Notes: a model not told the origin generated them from the sequence alone. Shown: positions 1 to 8,941, numbered from the stretch's first letter. The stretch: DNA of 64,000 bases from Pedobacter chinensis (GCF_003339865.1 NZ_QPKV01000006.1:124001-188000); one strand, 5' to 3'. Program-made: numbers and translations.

Positions 1-43
1 ATAAAGCAAATATTTAAAGTACAAAATACAATTTTGATACAAT

Positions 44-1834
44 TTAAATACTTTTTGTTTCTTCCTCTAAAAGTTGGTTGTTATATAGTTCGGTATAACT
101 GCCATTTAAGCTAAGTAGTTCATCATGTGTGCCTTTTTCAATGATTCTTCCATCATCCAACACCAAAATCTTATCAGCATTTTTTATAGTAGAAATACGG
201 TGCGCGATTAAAATACTGGTTTTGCCGTTCATGATTTTACCCAGATTTTGTAAAATTTCTTCCTCAGTTTTAGTATCAACTGCCGATAAACAATCATCAA
301 AAATTAAAATCTTTGGAGATTTTATTAATGCTCTTGCTATAGAAACCCGTTGTTTTTGCCCTCCTGATAGTGTAATTCCCCGCTCGCCCAGCATGGTTTC
401 GAATTTTTCTTCAAAATCAATAATGTTATGATAAACAGATGCATTTTTCGCTGCATGATGCACCTCTTCATCCGTTACCCGATCTAAACCAAATGCAATA
501 TTATTCTTTATCGTATCAGAGAAAAGAAAAACCTCTTGTGGTACAAAACCAATTTGGCTTCGATAATTTTTCAGGTTTAAGGATTCTAAATTCTGTCCGT
601 CAATAGTAATTTTGCCATCTTCCACATCATACATTCTCATGATCAGGTTTGCCAATGTAGATTTTCCTGAGCCTGTTTTTCCGATAATAGCAACAAATTC
701 CCCGCTATTAATTTCAAAACTAATATTTTTCAGTGCTTCAATTCCTGTATCCGGATAGGTAAAACTCACATTCTCAAATCTAATATTGCCACTAACTTCT
801 TTTTCTTCCATGTTTGTCGATTGAATATCTGAGGGAATATCCAAAAACTCATTAATCCTTTTTTGCGATGCAGCTGCCCGTTGTATTAATGATGTAACCC
901 AGCCCAGCATCGTTACCGGGAAAGTTAATTGATTAATGTAAATAATAAATTCAGCAATATTTCCTGCTGTAATACTGCCATTGATTACCTGAATGCCACC
1001 TATATAAATGGTTAAAATGGTGCTCAAACCAATCAGTAAAAGCATTGTTGGATAAAACAGTGCTGAAACTTTTACCAAACTCATCGAGTCTTTTTTATAC
1101 GCGTTGCTTTGGATTTCAAACATATTTCGGGTATAATCTTCACGTACGTATGATTTTATGATCCGGATCCCCGAAAAGCGTTCCTGTACAAAACTTGAAA
1201 GTTCAGATAACCGTTCCTGAATTTTTCCGCTCTTCTTAAAGATCAAGGTGTTTACATAATATATAATGATAACCAGAAAGGGTAGAGGCAACAGGCAGTA
1301 GATGGCCAGTTTGGCATTTACATCAAACATCGACCAGATAATGAGTACCGATAAAACAAATGTGTTAATGGTATACATGATTGCAGGACCAACGTACATT
1401 CGCACACGATTCACATCTTCTGTAGCTCTGTTCATTAAATCGCCGGTATTATTTCGGCGATAAAAACCTAAGCTTAGTTTCTGGTAATGCTGATAGATAT
1501 CGTTCTTCATATCGAATTCAATGTGCCTTGACATGAGAATAATGGTTTGGCGCATGAAAAACAAGAACAACCCTCTTAATATATATAAAGCAACTACCAA
1601 TAATCCGAAATATAAAAGATTACTGCTAAAAATATCATAAATGATTTCCTGCCGGTTAAAACCGCTAAAAAGGTTATAAACCTGAACATTTTCGGTGATC
1701 AAATCAACAGCATAGCCAATAACCTGAGCAGGTACAACGCCAAAAATATTTGAAATGACAACGAAAATACTACCTGGAATGATCCACCATTTATATTTTA
1801 AGAAATATTTGTTTAATCTACTGAGATGTTTCAT
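44..1834 (-). CDS. ABC exporter half-transporter with degenerate catalytic site (MdlA/BmrC-like)
   Basis: Membrane ABC exporter subunit of 596 aa. The N-terminal ~330 residues form six predicted membrane segments, followed by a nucleotide-binding domain. Counting from a TTG three codons upstream, Walker A GKTGSGKST is at 388-396, the Q-loop at Q436, the signature LSGGQKQR at 492-499, and the switch His in the AHR motif near the end. Walker B reads ILIFDD, so Asp517 stands where the catalytic Glu normally sits. In heterodimeric exporters such as TM287/288 and BmrCD this marks the degenerate-site subunit, so a partner is expected; none lies in this window, though it could be left of base 1. I chose ATG at 1832-1834 because the upstream TTG lies inside a TAnnTTTG promoter box. 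The substrate cannot be told from sequence. Confidence 0.9.
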   Translation of the reverse strand: MKHLSRLNKYFLKYKWWIIPGSIFVVISNIFGVVPAQVIGYAVDLITENVQVYNLFSGFNRQEIIYDIFSSNLLYFGLLVVALYILRGLFLFFMRQTIILMSRHIEFDMKNDIYQHYQKLSLGFYRRNNTGDLMNRATEDVNRVRMYVGPAIMYTINTFVLSVLIIWSMFDVNAKLAIYCLLPLPFLVIIIYYVNTLIFKKSGKIQERLSELSSFVQERFSGIRIIKSYVREDYTRNMFEIQSNAYKKDSMSLVKVSALFYPTMLLLIGLSTILTIYIGGIQVINGSITAGNIAEFIIYINQLTFPVTMLGWVTSLIQRAAASQKRINEFLDIPSDIQSTNMEEKEVSGNIRFENVSFTYPDTGIEALKNISFEINSGEFVAIIGKTGSGKSTLANLIMRMYDVEDGKITIDGQNLESLNLKNYRSQIGFVPQEVFLFSDTIKNNIAFGLDRVTDEEVHHAAKNASVYHNIIDFEEKFETMLGERGITLSGGQKQRVSIARALIKSPKILIFDDCLSAVDTKTEEEILQNLGKIMNGKTSILIAHRISTIKNADKILVLDDGRIIEKGTHDELLSLNGSYTELYNNQLLEEETKSI

Positions 1835-1840
1835 GCAATA

Positions 1841-1848
1841 CAAACTTA
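1841..1848 (-). promoter_or_regulatory. -7 promoter box of the ABC exporter gene
   Basis: Minus-strand TAAGTTTG matches the Bacteroidota -7 consensus TAnnTTTG exactly. It ends only 6 bases before the ATG, predicting an almost leaderless mRNA. No clear -33 TTTG was seen. The 308-base gap to the next gene otherwise shows nothing recognisable. Confidence 0.5.
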
Positions 1849-2119
1849 GATAAATTTGTTATTTCATATTGCATATTTATACATCATTGCTCAAGCTTTA
1901 AAAATTAATGACATAAATGTTAAATCAGGCACATTTCAAAACCTATCAGCTTTGTAATGACTATTAGCCGATGAAACTGTTGTACACCATGGCTTTACCA
2001 GCATTGGTTTTCCAATCATTTAGAGATAATAAAAATGCCTTTATATCTTTCTGAAATAAATAAACCGAATTAATTTTGCTATAGTTTAGTTAAATACGTG
2101 TAATAATGGTTTTTTATTT

Positions 2120-2127
2120 TAATTTTG
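2120..2127 (+). promoter_or_regulatory. -7 promoter box of the amino-acid dehydrogenase gene
   Basis: TAATTTTG matches TAnnTTTG exactly and sits 24 bases before the ATG at 2152. It covers a TTG at 2125 that would otherwise extend the ORF by nine codons, so that TTG is not the start. Confidence 0.6.
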
Positions 2128-2151
2128 CAGCAGGTTAGCCGAACGTTCAAT

Positions 2152-3240
2152 ATGCCAGCAAATTCTCCGTCAGATTCATCCATTTTAGATCAATTAAGTG
2201 CTTATGGGCATAAAAAATTGGTTTTTTGCAATGATCCCGATACAGGTTTAAAAGCAATTATTGCTATACATGACACCACTTTGGGCCCTGCATTGGGCGG
2301 AACCAGAATGTGGAGCTATGCCACAGAGGGAGAAGCGCTTGAAGATGCCCTGCGTTTATCGAGAGGAATGACTTATAAAGCTGCCATTACCGGATTAAAT
2401 CTTGGTGGTGGAAAGGGAGTGATCATTGGCGATTCCAGAAAGGATAAAACTGAAACTTTAATGCGTAGCTATGGCAAGTTTATTAAAAACTTAAATGGCG
2501 AATTCATTACTGCTGAAGAGATGGGCACTAATACGCGTGATATGGAATACATTCGCATGGAAACGAATTACGTTACCGGCGTACCAGAATCAATTGGCGG
2601 TGCCGGAAATCCTGCCCCATTTACTGCTCAAGGTGTTTACCTGGGTATTAAAGCAAGCGTTAAAGAGGTTTTCGGAACGGATATGCTTGCAGGAAGAACA
2701 ATCGTAGTGCAGGGAATCGGAAATGTTGGAGAACATTTGGTTGCTTTATTAAGAAAAGAAAATGCAGAGGTTTTAATCAGCGATATTAACCAGGAGCAAC
2801 TCACTTACGTAGCCCGTAAATACAAAGCCAAACCTATTGATGCTGATAAAATTTTCGGTTGTGATGCCGATGTTTATGCTCCGTGTGCAATGGGTGCTAC
2901 CGTTAACAATAAAACCATTGAAAAAATGAAGTTTGCAATTATTGCAGGCTCAGCAAATAACCAGTTAAAAGATGAAATTTTAGATAGCGAATTGCTTTTG
3001 AAGAAAGGAATTCTTTTCGCACCCGACTACCTGATCAATGCCGGTGGTTTGATTGCCTGCTATTCTGAATGGACTGGCTTTGGTAAAAAACGTACTGTTC
3101 AGCTTACTGAAAACATTTACGATGCTACACGTAGCGTGATCAAACTCAGTAAAGCAGAAAACATATCAACAAATATTGCCGCAAACCGTATTGCCGAAAA
3201 GCGGATTGCAGATATAAAAAAAATTAAATCGTCATATTAA
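2152..3240 (+). CDS. Glu/Leu/Phe/Val dehydrogenase, leucine dehydrogenase type
   Basis: NAD-dependent oxidative deamination of a branched-chain or related amino acid to the 2-oxo acid; cytoplasmic. From the ATG at 2152 the protein is 362 aa, close to the usual ~364 of leucine dehydrogenases. Lys76 (in MTYKAAI) and Lys88 (in LGGGKGVI) are 12 residues apart, matching the substrate-binding and catalytic lysines of the family. A Rossmann motif (VVQGIGNVGEHLV) follows near residue 180, and GSANNQL lies later. It is followed after 46 bases by nusB on the same strand. Substrate preference (Leu, Val or Phe) is inferred from length and motif type. Confidence 0.9.
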   Translation: MPANSPSDSSILDQLSAYGHKKLVFCNDPDTGLKAIIAIHDTTLGPALGGTRMWSYATEGEALEDALRLSRGMTYKAAITGLNLGGGKGVIIGDSRKDKTETLMRSYGKFIKNLNGEFITAEEMGTNTRDMEYIRMETNYVTGVPESIGGAGNPAPFTAQGVYLGIKASVKEVFGTDMLAGRTIVVQGIGNVGEHLVALLRKENAEVLISDINQEQLTYVARKYKAKPIDADKIFGCDADVYAPCAMGATVNNKTIEKMKFAIIAGSANNQLKDEILDSELLLKKGILFAPDYLINAGGLIACYSEWTGFGKKRTVQLTENIYDATRSVIKLSKAENISTNIAANRIAEKRIADIKKIKSSY

Positions 3241-3286
3241 ATTAATTATTAAACAGGTTTTATAAACCGCACTCGTTCTTACATTC

Positions 3287-4237
3287 ATGTTAAATAGAAG
3301 GCACTTAAGAATCAAAGCTTTGCAAAACATTTTTGCTTGGCACATGGCAGACAAAAAAGACATTAAAGGTGATTTGAAAACTTTAATGCAAAGCATCGAT
3401 AGCGTGTACGAAATGTACATCTGGATGCTATCGTTAATGGTAGAGGTTACTGAGTTCACTGCAAATGATGCTGCTGAACGTGCAAACAAATATCTAAAAA
3501 CCGCGGAAGATTTAAATCCGAACATGAAATTGCTGCACAATAAATTTAGCGTTTTAATGCAGCAAAACCCTGAGTATGTATCAGCGGTTAAAAAGTATAA
3601 GGTAGATTGGGGTTTTGACCCTGAAATCCGTAAAACAGTATACAATTCTCTAAAAGCATCAAAAGAATATGCTGATTATCTTGCAGATCCAAATGAGAGT
3701 TTAGAATCATCAAAAGATATCATTAAATATATTTTCAGAAAAATTATTCTTAAAAACCAGGCGATTATACAGGTTTTTGAAGAAAAGTTTATCAACTGGC
3801 AGGTAGACCATGAAGTGATGAAAGGAATGGTTGCTAAAACTTTAAAGAATTTTACCTCCGAAGATCCTTTCAAAAATAAACTAACTGAAATTAGCGCTGA
3901 TTGGGTAGAAGATAGCAAATTTGTTCAGGATTTATTTGTTTTTACGTTGCAAAACGATGCAAAATATCAGGATATGATTGCTGATCGTACTAAAAACTGG
4001 GAGTCAGAACGTATTGCTTTAATGGATACAATTTTGATGAAAATGGCAATTTGTGAATTGTTAAATTTCCCATCTATCCCTGTTAAAGTTACAATCAATG
4101 AGTATTTAGAATTATCAAAAGATTACAGTACTCCGAAAAGTAATTCGTTTATAAACGGTATTTTAGACAAAATTTTAGGCGATCTTAAGAAAACAAATAC
4201 CATCAAAAAGATTGGCCGCGGATTAATTGAAGATTAA
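3287..4237 (+). CDS. nusB: Transcription antitermination factor NusB, long Bacteroidota form
   Basis: RNA-binding partner of NusE (S10) in rRNA antitermination. The protein is 316 aa, about twice the E. coli NusB length. The N-terminus MLNRRHLRIKALQNIFAW is typical of the Bacteroidota form, and the canonical NusB fold is at the C-terminus, where ERIALMDTILMKMAICELL and VTINEYLELSKDYSTPKSNSF match the conserved helices. It heads a tight gene row: DUF1573 lipoprotein (2-base gap), then yajC. The long middle segment is helical and of unknown role. Confidence 0.9.
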   Translation: MLNRRHLRIKALQNIFAWHMADKKDIKGDLKTLMQSIDSVYEMYIWMLSLMVEVTEFTANDAAERANKYLKTAEDLNPNMKLLHNKFSVLMQQNPEYVSAVKKYKVDWGFDPEIRKTVYNSLKASKEYADYLADPNESLESSKDIIKYIFRKIILKNQAIIQVFEEKFINWQVDHEVMKGMVAKTLKNFTSEDPFKNKLTEISADWVEDSKFVQDLFVFTLQNDAKYQDMIADRTKNWESERIALMDTILMKMAICELLNFPSIPVKVTINEYLELSKDYSTPKSNSFINGILDKILGDLKKTNTIKKIGRGLIED

Positions 4238-4239
4238 AA

Positions 4240-4683
4240 ATGAGAAAAATATTCATCCTGGCTATTGCAGCATTATCTTTTTCTGCGTGTCGTAATGCAA
4301 ATAATTCAACTACAGAAACAACGGGAAATGACACTTCAAATGTTTCGAAAATAGCACTGGCAGATGCACCAGTGATTGTTTTTGAACGAGATATTTTTGA
4401 TTTTGGCAAAATTAAACAAGGAGAAATAGTTCAGCACGATTTCAAATTAAAGAATACCGGTAAAAGCCCTTTAATTATCTCCAATGCAACAGCTACTTGT
4501 GGTTGTACGGTTCCAGAGGTGCCGAAAGAGCCAATTTTGCCCGGTAAAGAAGGTGTAATTAAAGTTGTTTTTAACAGCGAGGGCAAAGAAGGAATGCAAG
4601 ATAAAGTGGTTACAGTAACCTCGAACGCAAACCCAACAATTACTACAGTACATTTAGTGGGCGAGGTATTAGCTAAAAAGTAA
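4240..4683 (+). CDS. DUF1573 lipoprotein
   Basis: Small predicted lipoprotein of 147 aa. Signal peptide MRKIFILAIAALSFSAC ends in a lipobox with Cys17. The DUF1573 beta-sandwich follows: FDFGKIKQGEIVQHDFKLKNTG, then the conserved TCGCTVPEVPKEPI segment with two Cys, then a VTSNANP ending. Such Ig-like domains occur in many Bacteroidota envelope proteins; the function is not established. It starts two bases after nusB and is followed by yajC after 44 bases, so co-transcription is likely. Confidence 0.85.
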   Translation: MRKIFILAIAALSFSACRNANNSTTETTGNDTSNVSKIALADAPVIVFERDIFDFGKIKQGEIVQHDFKLKNTGKSPLIISNATATCGCTVPEVPKEPILPGKEGVIKVVFNSEGKEGMQDKVVTVTSNANPTITTVHLVGEVLAKK

Positions 4684-4727
4684 TAAGCCTAACTCAAATA
4701 TTTAAATAATAATCAAATAAATAAGAA

Positions 4728-5054
4728 ATGACATCAACAATAATTTTACAGGCAGCAGCAGGTGGAGGATTTGGCCAGTACGGACAATTAATTATGTTAG
4801 GCGCTATTGCGGTAGTGTTTTATTTTTTCATGATCCGTCCTCAGGTTAAAAAAGCTAAAGAGCATAAGAAATTAATAAGTGAATTAAAAAAAGGAGATAA
4901 AATCATTACAACTGCAGGTATTCATGGCCGTATTGCAGATATGAATGATACCACTTTTTTAATTGAAGTTGAAGGTGGCGTTAAAATCCGCTTTGATAAA
5001 TCGGCAGTTTCTTTAGATGCAACTAAAGCAGTGGCAACACCACCAAAAGCATAG
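4728..5054 (+). CDS. yajC: Sec translocon accessory subunit YajC
   Basis: Single-pass inner-membrane protein of 108 aa associated with SecDF in Sec-dependent export. A membrane helix spans about residues 16-38 (IMLGAIAVVFYFFMIRPQ), with the family hallmark MIRPQ at its end, then the soluble KKGDKIITTAGIHGRI core. It is the last gene before a strong terminator, so the nusB-DUF1573-yajC row ends here. The partner secDF is at 29399-32377. Confidence 0.95.
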   Translation: MTSTIILQAAAGGGFGQYGQLIMLGAIAVVFYFFMIRPQVKKAKEHKKLISELKKGDKIITTAGIHGRIADMNDTTFLIEVEGGVKIRFDKSAVSLDATKAVATPPKA

Positions 5055-5099
5055 TTAAATAAAAGGTTACTAATTTAGTGACTGCTTACAATTTGATTT

Positions 5100-5153
5100 A
5101 ATGGCTGAATAATTTAATTTGCAAAGCAAATGATTATTCAGCCATTTGTTTTT
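5100..5153 (+). terminator. Terminator after yajC
   Basis: A 14-bp perfect stem (AATGGCTGAATAAT at 5100-5113 with its complement at 5133-5146) encloses a second small stem ATTTGC/GCAAAT and is followed by TGTTTTT. It separates yajC from ybbR. Confidence 0.8.
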
Positions 5154-5268
5154 AAAAATACTGTAATGTTCTATGGTAATGGGGCCGATACATTAATATC
5201 ATTCCCATTATTACATCCGGTTTTTAGCTCTCCGTTTGACTGTTAATAAGTCATTGCGAACATTAGTT

Positions 5269-5299
5269 TTTGAGCAACTCGTTACTTTTGCTACATTTG
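5269..5299 (+). promoter_or_regulatory. Promoter of ybbR-coaE
   Basis: TTTG at 5269-5272 and TACATTTG at 5292-5299, spaced by 19 bases, match the Bacteroidota -33/-7 consensus. The position shows that the open frame upstream of 5344 is untranslated. Confidence 0.7.
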
Positions 5300-5343
5300 G
5301 CGGTATTGTTGTATGGAACAAATTAATTGTTATACCTTATACT

Positions 5344-6291
5344 ATGCCTTTTATTAGATTAACTAAAATTGAGAGAAGACGTGTACTAAGCTTGTTAGCC
5401 TGTTTGTTATTGGCTATAGCTGCATGGCTTTTTATGGCATTAAACAATAAATATATTTATACGGCAAAAACAGTTCTGGTATTTAAGAATACCCCAACTA
5501 AGCGAGCTTTTTACCCATTGCAATCTGATACAGTAGATTTACAGGTTGAGGGAACAGGATGGCAACTTTTATTTTCACGGCTAAGAATAAAACCACCGTC
5601 CATTTCAGTAAATCTAAGCCAGTTGAACACCAAAGATTTTGTTGTTTTTTCTGATCAGCTCTACAATGTAAATAAACAGGTAGGAAGCACACAAAAAGTT
5701 ATTTCTGTTAAACCCGATACTTTATATTTCGATTTTACCAAAAGGATTGTAAAAAAAGTTCCTATCATGCTGGTTAGTAAACTGGAGTTTTTTAAACAAT
5801 ATGGCTTAGCCAGTGAGGTTATTCTTAGCCCTAAAAATGTTAGAGTGGCTGGGCCGATGGAGGAGTTGAATAAAATCACTTTCTGGCCTACCGATACTTT
5901 AAAAATAAGTAACATTCAAAGTAGTAGTACCGTAAGAATCGGGTTGCAACACAGCATTCATAAAAATGTTAGCATTTATCCATCATCAACCGAAGTAAAG
6001 CTCTCTGTTGATGAATTTACGGAGAAAACCGTTGAAGTGCCTTTAAAAATAGTTAACAATAGAAACTATAACAGCATTAAGCTTTATCCCAAAAAGATTA
6101 AAGTAACTTTTTTAGTGGCTCTTGGAAGTTATGCCCAGGTTGATGCGAATTTTATTACTGCAACGGTTGATGTTGATGAATGGAAGAATTTAAACCATCA
6201 TCAGCTTGCTGTGAAAATTACAGAGTTTCCTGATTATTGTAAACTCATTAACGTAAATCCATCAAAAGTAGATTTTGTAGTAGAAAAATAA
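5344..6291 (+). CDS. YbbR-domain membrane-anchored protein
   Basis: Protein of 315 aa from the ATG at 5344. A basic N-terminus (KIERRR) precedes one membrane helix (about residues 14-32), then an extracytoplasmic region of YbbR-like beta domains. In Firmicutes, YbbR/CdaR proteins regulate diadenylate cyclase CdaA, but no such cyclase gene is in this window and this role is not shown here. An open frame extends upstream to a TTG at 5236, but the promoter at 5269-5299 lies inside it. The stop codon overlaps the coaE start (TAATG). Confidence 0.8.
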   Translation: MPFIRLTKIERRRVLSLLACLLLAIAAWLFMALNNKYIYTAKTVLVFKNTPTKRAFYPLQSDTVDLQVEGTGWQLLFSRLRIKPPSISVNLSQLNTKDFVVFSDQLYNVNKQVGSTQKVISVKPDTLYFDFTKRIVKKVPIMLVSKLEFFKQYGLASEVILSPKNVRVAGPMEELNKITFWPTDTLKISNIQSSSTVRIGLQHSIHKNVSIYPSSTEVKLSVDEFTEKTVEVPLKIVNNRNYNSIKLYPKKIKVTFLVALGSYAQVDANFITATVDVDEWKNLNHHQLAVKITEFPDYCKLINVNPSKVDFVVEK

Positions 6292-6905
6292 TGTATAAAG
6301 TAGGAATAACAGGAGGAATCGGTAGCGGTAAGACTACTGTTTGCAAGGTATTTGAAGTTTTGGGTATCCCTGTGTTTTATGCAGATACCGAAGCTAAGAA
6401 TATCATGATTCAAGATGCATTATTGATAGAAGGAATTAAATCCACTTTTGGTAAAGAAAGTTATTTTGAGGATGGAAAGCTCAATAACAAACATATTGCT
6501 GGTATTGTATTTAATAACGAAGCTCAGCTTGCTAAATTAAATGCCCTGGTTCATCCCGCTGTTTTTCGTGCTTTTGATGTCTGGGAAGAACAGGTTAATC
6601 CTAATGTTCCTTACACCCTTAAAGAAGCAGCTTTACTTTTTGAAAGCGGCTCTTACACCATGTGCGATACAACCATTTTAGTAACCGCCCCACTTGATAT
6701 TAAACTAAAAAGAGTAATGCAACGCGATCAGGTAACAGCCGATCAGGTAACAGCCAGAATCGATAAGCAACTTAGTGATGATGAGAAAGCGAAACTAGCT
6801 AACCATTTCATCAGGAATGATGAAGAGCATTCTATTATTGAACAGGTTTTGGCTTTGCATCAACAATTTTTAGAAATTGTCACCGATTTGCAAATTTCTA
6901 AATAA
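6291..6905 (+). CDS. coaE: Dephospho-CoA kinase
   Basis: Last step of coenzyme A synthesis: ATP-dependent phosphorylation of dephospho-CoA. It has 204 aa, normal for the family. The P-loop GGIGSGKT is at 8-15 and the lid-type segment QRDQVTADQVTARID is present. The 15-bp unit GATCAGGTAACAGCC occurs twice in tandem at 6726-6755, yet the protein keeps the family spacing, so it is not an insertion. It is translationally coupled to ybbR by a one-base overlap. Confidence 0.95.
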   Translation: MYKVGITGGIGSGKTTVCKVFEVLGIPVFYADTEAKNIMIQDALLIEGIKSTFGKESYFEDGKLNNKHIAGIVFNNEAQLAKLNALVHPAVFRAFDVWEEQVNPNVPYTLKEAALLFESGSYTMCDTTILVTAPLDIKLKRVMQRDQVTADQVTARIDKQLSDDEKAKLANHFIRNDEEHSIIEQVLALHQQFLEIVTDLQISK

Positions 6906-6940
6906 TACAAATCTTCTTCATCTTCAATTTTATCTCAATA

Positions 6941-7176
6941 TGTCAAATCAACTAAAATCCTGCCTTATCCTTAAATCTTGTAAACCTCAATTATGATTTT
7001 AAACGATTATTCTAACAGGATTATACTATCTATCTATGGGTAATTTTTTTAGATTATTTGAAAATGTTAAATCGCTTAAAATCCTGCCTTATCCTTAAAT
7101 CCCGTAAATCCTGACTATGATTATAGACGATTTTATTACCATTACTCCAACAGGATTATACTGTGTTTATGGTAAT
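6941..7176 (+). repeat. Tandem duplication covering the 5' end of the exonuclease gene
   Basis: About 6941-7055 resembles 7065-7176. Both carry the phrase ATCCTGCCTTATCCTTAAAT, then an ATGATTnTAnACGATT start-like stretch, then AACAGGATTATACT and a TATGG-TAATTTTT stretch. The first copy lacks about 12 bases and cannot encode the protein. Confidence 0.7.
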
Positions 7177-8058
7177 TTTTATTTAGATCCTCAACAACCT
7201 GTAGCGGAGGCTGTAATTTCTCATGCGCATGGCGATCATGCAATAGGCGGCAGCAAGAATGTATACTGTACAGCTGCTACAAAAACTTTTATGGAACATC
7301 GTTACCGCAAATTTGCAGCAGTTGATTTTCATACCAAACAATACCATAAAACCTTTAAAATTAATGATGTAACAATAACTTTTTATTCCGCTGGTCATAT
7401 TTTAGGCTCAGCACAGGTTTTAATGGAGTATAAAGGCATAAAATATCTATATACTGGCGATTATAAAATTGAACCTGATCATAGCTGTGAACCATTTGAA
7501 TTTGTTCAGACAGATGTTTTGATTACGGAAAGCACTTTTGCCAATCCTGAAACGAAACACCCATCGCCGGTTGATGAAATTAAAAAGCTTAATGAAACCA
7601 AGGCAAATATTATGCTTGGCGCTTATGCCTTAGGTAAAAGCCAACGGATTATTCAGCTATTGAATACCCATTGCCCAACAAAAAATGTGATGGTGCATCA
7701 CAGTATTATGCCTTTTATTAAGATTTATGAAGATTTCGGCATGAAGTTGGGCAGCCATAAAATGTACGATCGGAAAATAATGAAGAACAATCATGAGCAT
7801 CAGGTTTATATCGTTCCGCCGATGGTTTTTCACAGTTACCACAAAGCCATCAATGTTGTTCGTGCTTTTGCTTCCGGATGGAAGAATTTACAGCAACAGA
7901 ACGGAATTTCACTTTATATTTCGGATCATGCGGATTGGAATGCTATTTTAGAAACTATAGAAAAGGTTAAGCCTAAACAGGTATGGACTTTACATGGCGA
8001 TGGTAAACAGCTAAAGGAGTATTTTAACAACAGATTGAAGGTAAAAATCCTTAACTAA
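7117..8058 (+). CDS. MBL-fold exonuclease, ligase-associated type
   Basis: Predicted metal-dependent DNA exonuclease of 313 aa in the family of ligase-associated exonucleases, related to mRNA 3'-end processing factors. The metal motif HAHGDH is at 36-41. A Gly-rich SAGHILGSAQV segment, an YTGDYK segment and a C-terminal SDHADW motif supply further ligand residues. Relatives usually sit beside an ATP-dependent DNA ligase and a helicase; neither is adjacent here. The sequence just upstream is a degraded duplicate of this gene's first codons. Confidence 0.75.
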   Translation: MIIDDFITITPTGLYCVYGNFYLDPQQPVAEAVISHAHGDHAIGGSKNVYCTAATKTFMEHRYRKFAAVDFHTKQYHKTFKINDVTITFYSAGHILGSAQVLMEYKGIKYLYTGDYKIEPDHSCEPFEFVQTDVLITESTFANPETKHPSPVDEIKKLNETKANIMLGAYALGKSQRIIQLLNTHCPTKNVMVHHSIMPFIKIYEDFGMKLGSHKMYDRKIMKNNHEHQVYIVPPMVFHSYHKAINVVRAFASGWKNLQQQNGISLYISDHADWNAILETIEKVKPKQVWTLHGDGKQLKEYFNNRLKVKILN

Positions 8059-8165
8059 GGAACAGGATTTCAGGATTCAAGGATTTTTAAGATAAAAATG
8101 GAAAATATAACTATTAAGCATCAACAAGTTTAAATTCACTTACTCAAAATTCACTCATTATTAAC

Positions 8166-8306
8166 ATGAAAGAGGGCGAAGACTTTTACTTTAACGAAGA
8201 TGGATTGATGGTTTTCACAGAAGCTTATCACTTAAAACGTGGCTATTGCTGTAAAAACAAATGCAAACATTGTCCGTGGGGTTACGGAAAGAAAAAGAAA
8301 AAATAG
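8166..8306 (+). CDS. Small Cys-rich DUF5522-like protein
   Basis: A 46-aa ORF beginning MKEGEDFYFNEDGLMVFT, then YHLKRGYCCKNKCKHCPWGYG and a lysine tail. The CCxxxCxxCPW arrangement with four Cys and one His resembles the DUF5522 family of tiny Bacteroidota proteins and looks like a metal-binding knuckle. Function unknown. It follows the exonuclease by 107 bases on the same strand and converges with the Uma2 gene. Confidence 0.7.
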   Translation: MKEGEDFYFNEDGLMVFTEAYHLKRGYCCKNKCKHCPWGYGKKKKK

Positions 8307-8332
8307 TCCAGTTTTCAATTACCAATTTACAG

Positions 8333-8941
8333 TTATTTTGTTTGTGAATCAAAGCGAACATGGTTATAAATATCACTTAAAGCAACATCAAAACCCATAG
8401 AAACGAAAGTTAATACATCGGTAATTTCTTTGTGCTCATTAAGTGTCCAATTTTGTTCATCGTTAATATAATGAGCCTCGACAGATGTAGATTCGGAATC
8501 AATCATGATGTATTCTTTTAATGATGGAATATCTTTATACAGGCTAAATTTTTTCCCTCTATCGTAATCCTTCGTTGAAGGGGAAAGAATTTCAATAATC
8601 ACACTTGGTAAAATCGCAGTGTCTTCATCCACTTCACTGTGCAAATAATTATTACAGTAAATGGAAATATCAGGATAGGTAAATAATGTATTCTCCGGAA
8701 TGCTCATCCTCATATCGCTGCCAAAAATGTAGCATGATTTTCCTTTTAAATTATTGCCAACTACAAGGAAAATATTGGTAAATATCCAATTATGATTTTC
8801 GCTTGCACCAGACATCGCAAATATCTCGCCTTGAAAATATTCATGCTTTACCGTTGATGATTTTTCCATTTCCAAATATTCCTCAACAGTATAGTGTCTT
8901 TTCTGGTAGGCTACAAACGGTTCATTTATAATCTCATCCAT
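8333..8941 (-). CDS. Uma2-family protein (DUF820, PD-(D/E)XK fold)
   Basis: Protein of 202 aa of the Uma2/DUF820 family, predicted restriction-endonuclease-like fold, biological role unknown. The N-terminus [29 protein letters not shown] is typical. The catalytic-type core reads YPDISIYC followed by [22 protein letters not shown]. These genes are often solitary and mobile in Bacteroidota and cyanobacteria. No partner is evident; the downstream neighbour is the convergent 46-aa gene. Confidence 0.85.
   Translation of the reverse strand: MDEIINEPFVAYQKRHYTVEEYLEMEKSSTVKHEYFQGEIFAMSGASENHNWIFTNIFLVVGNNLKGKSCYIFGSDMRMSIPENTLFTYPDISIYCNNYLHSEVDEDTAILPSVIIEILSPSTKDYDRGKKFSLYKDIPSLKEYIMIDSESTSVEAHYINDEQNWTLNEHKEITDVLTFVSMGFDVALSDIYNHVRFDSQTK

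Noticed and set aside
3232..3645. 137-aa antisense ORF over nusB
   Set aside because: Lies opposite a clear NusB frame and has no family features.
5236..5343. N-terminal extension of the YbbR protein from TTG
   Set aside because: The promoter at 5269-5299 lies within the extension, so it cannot be in the mRNA.
6726..6755. 15-bp tandem repeat inside coaE as an insertion
   Set aside because: Family members have the same number of residues here, so the repeat has not lengthened the protein.
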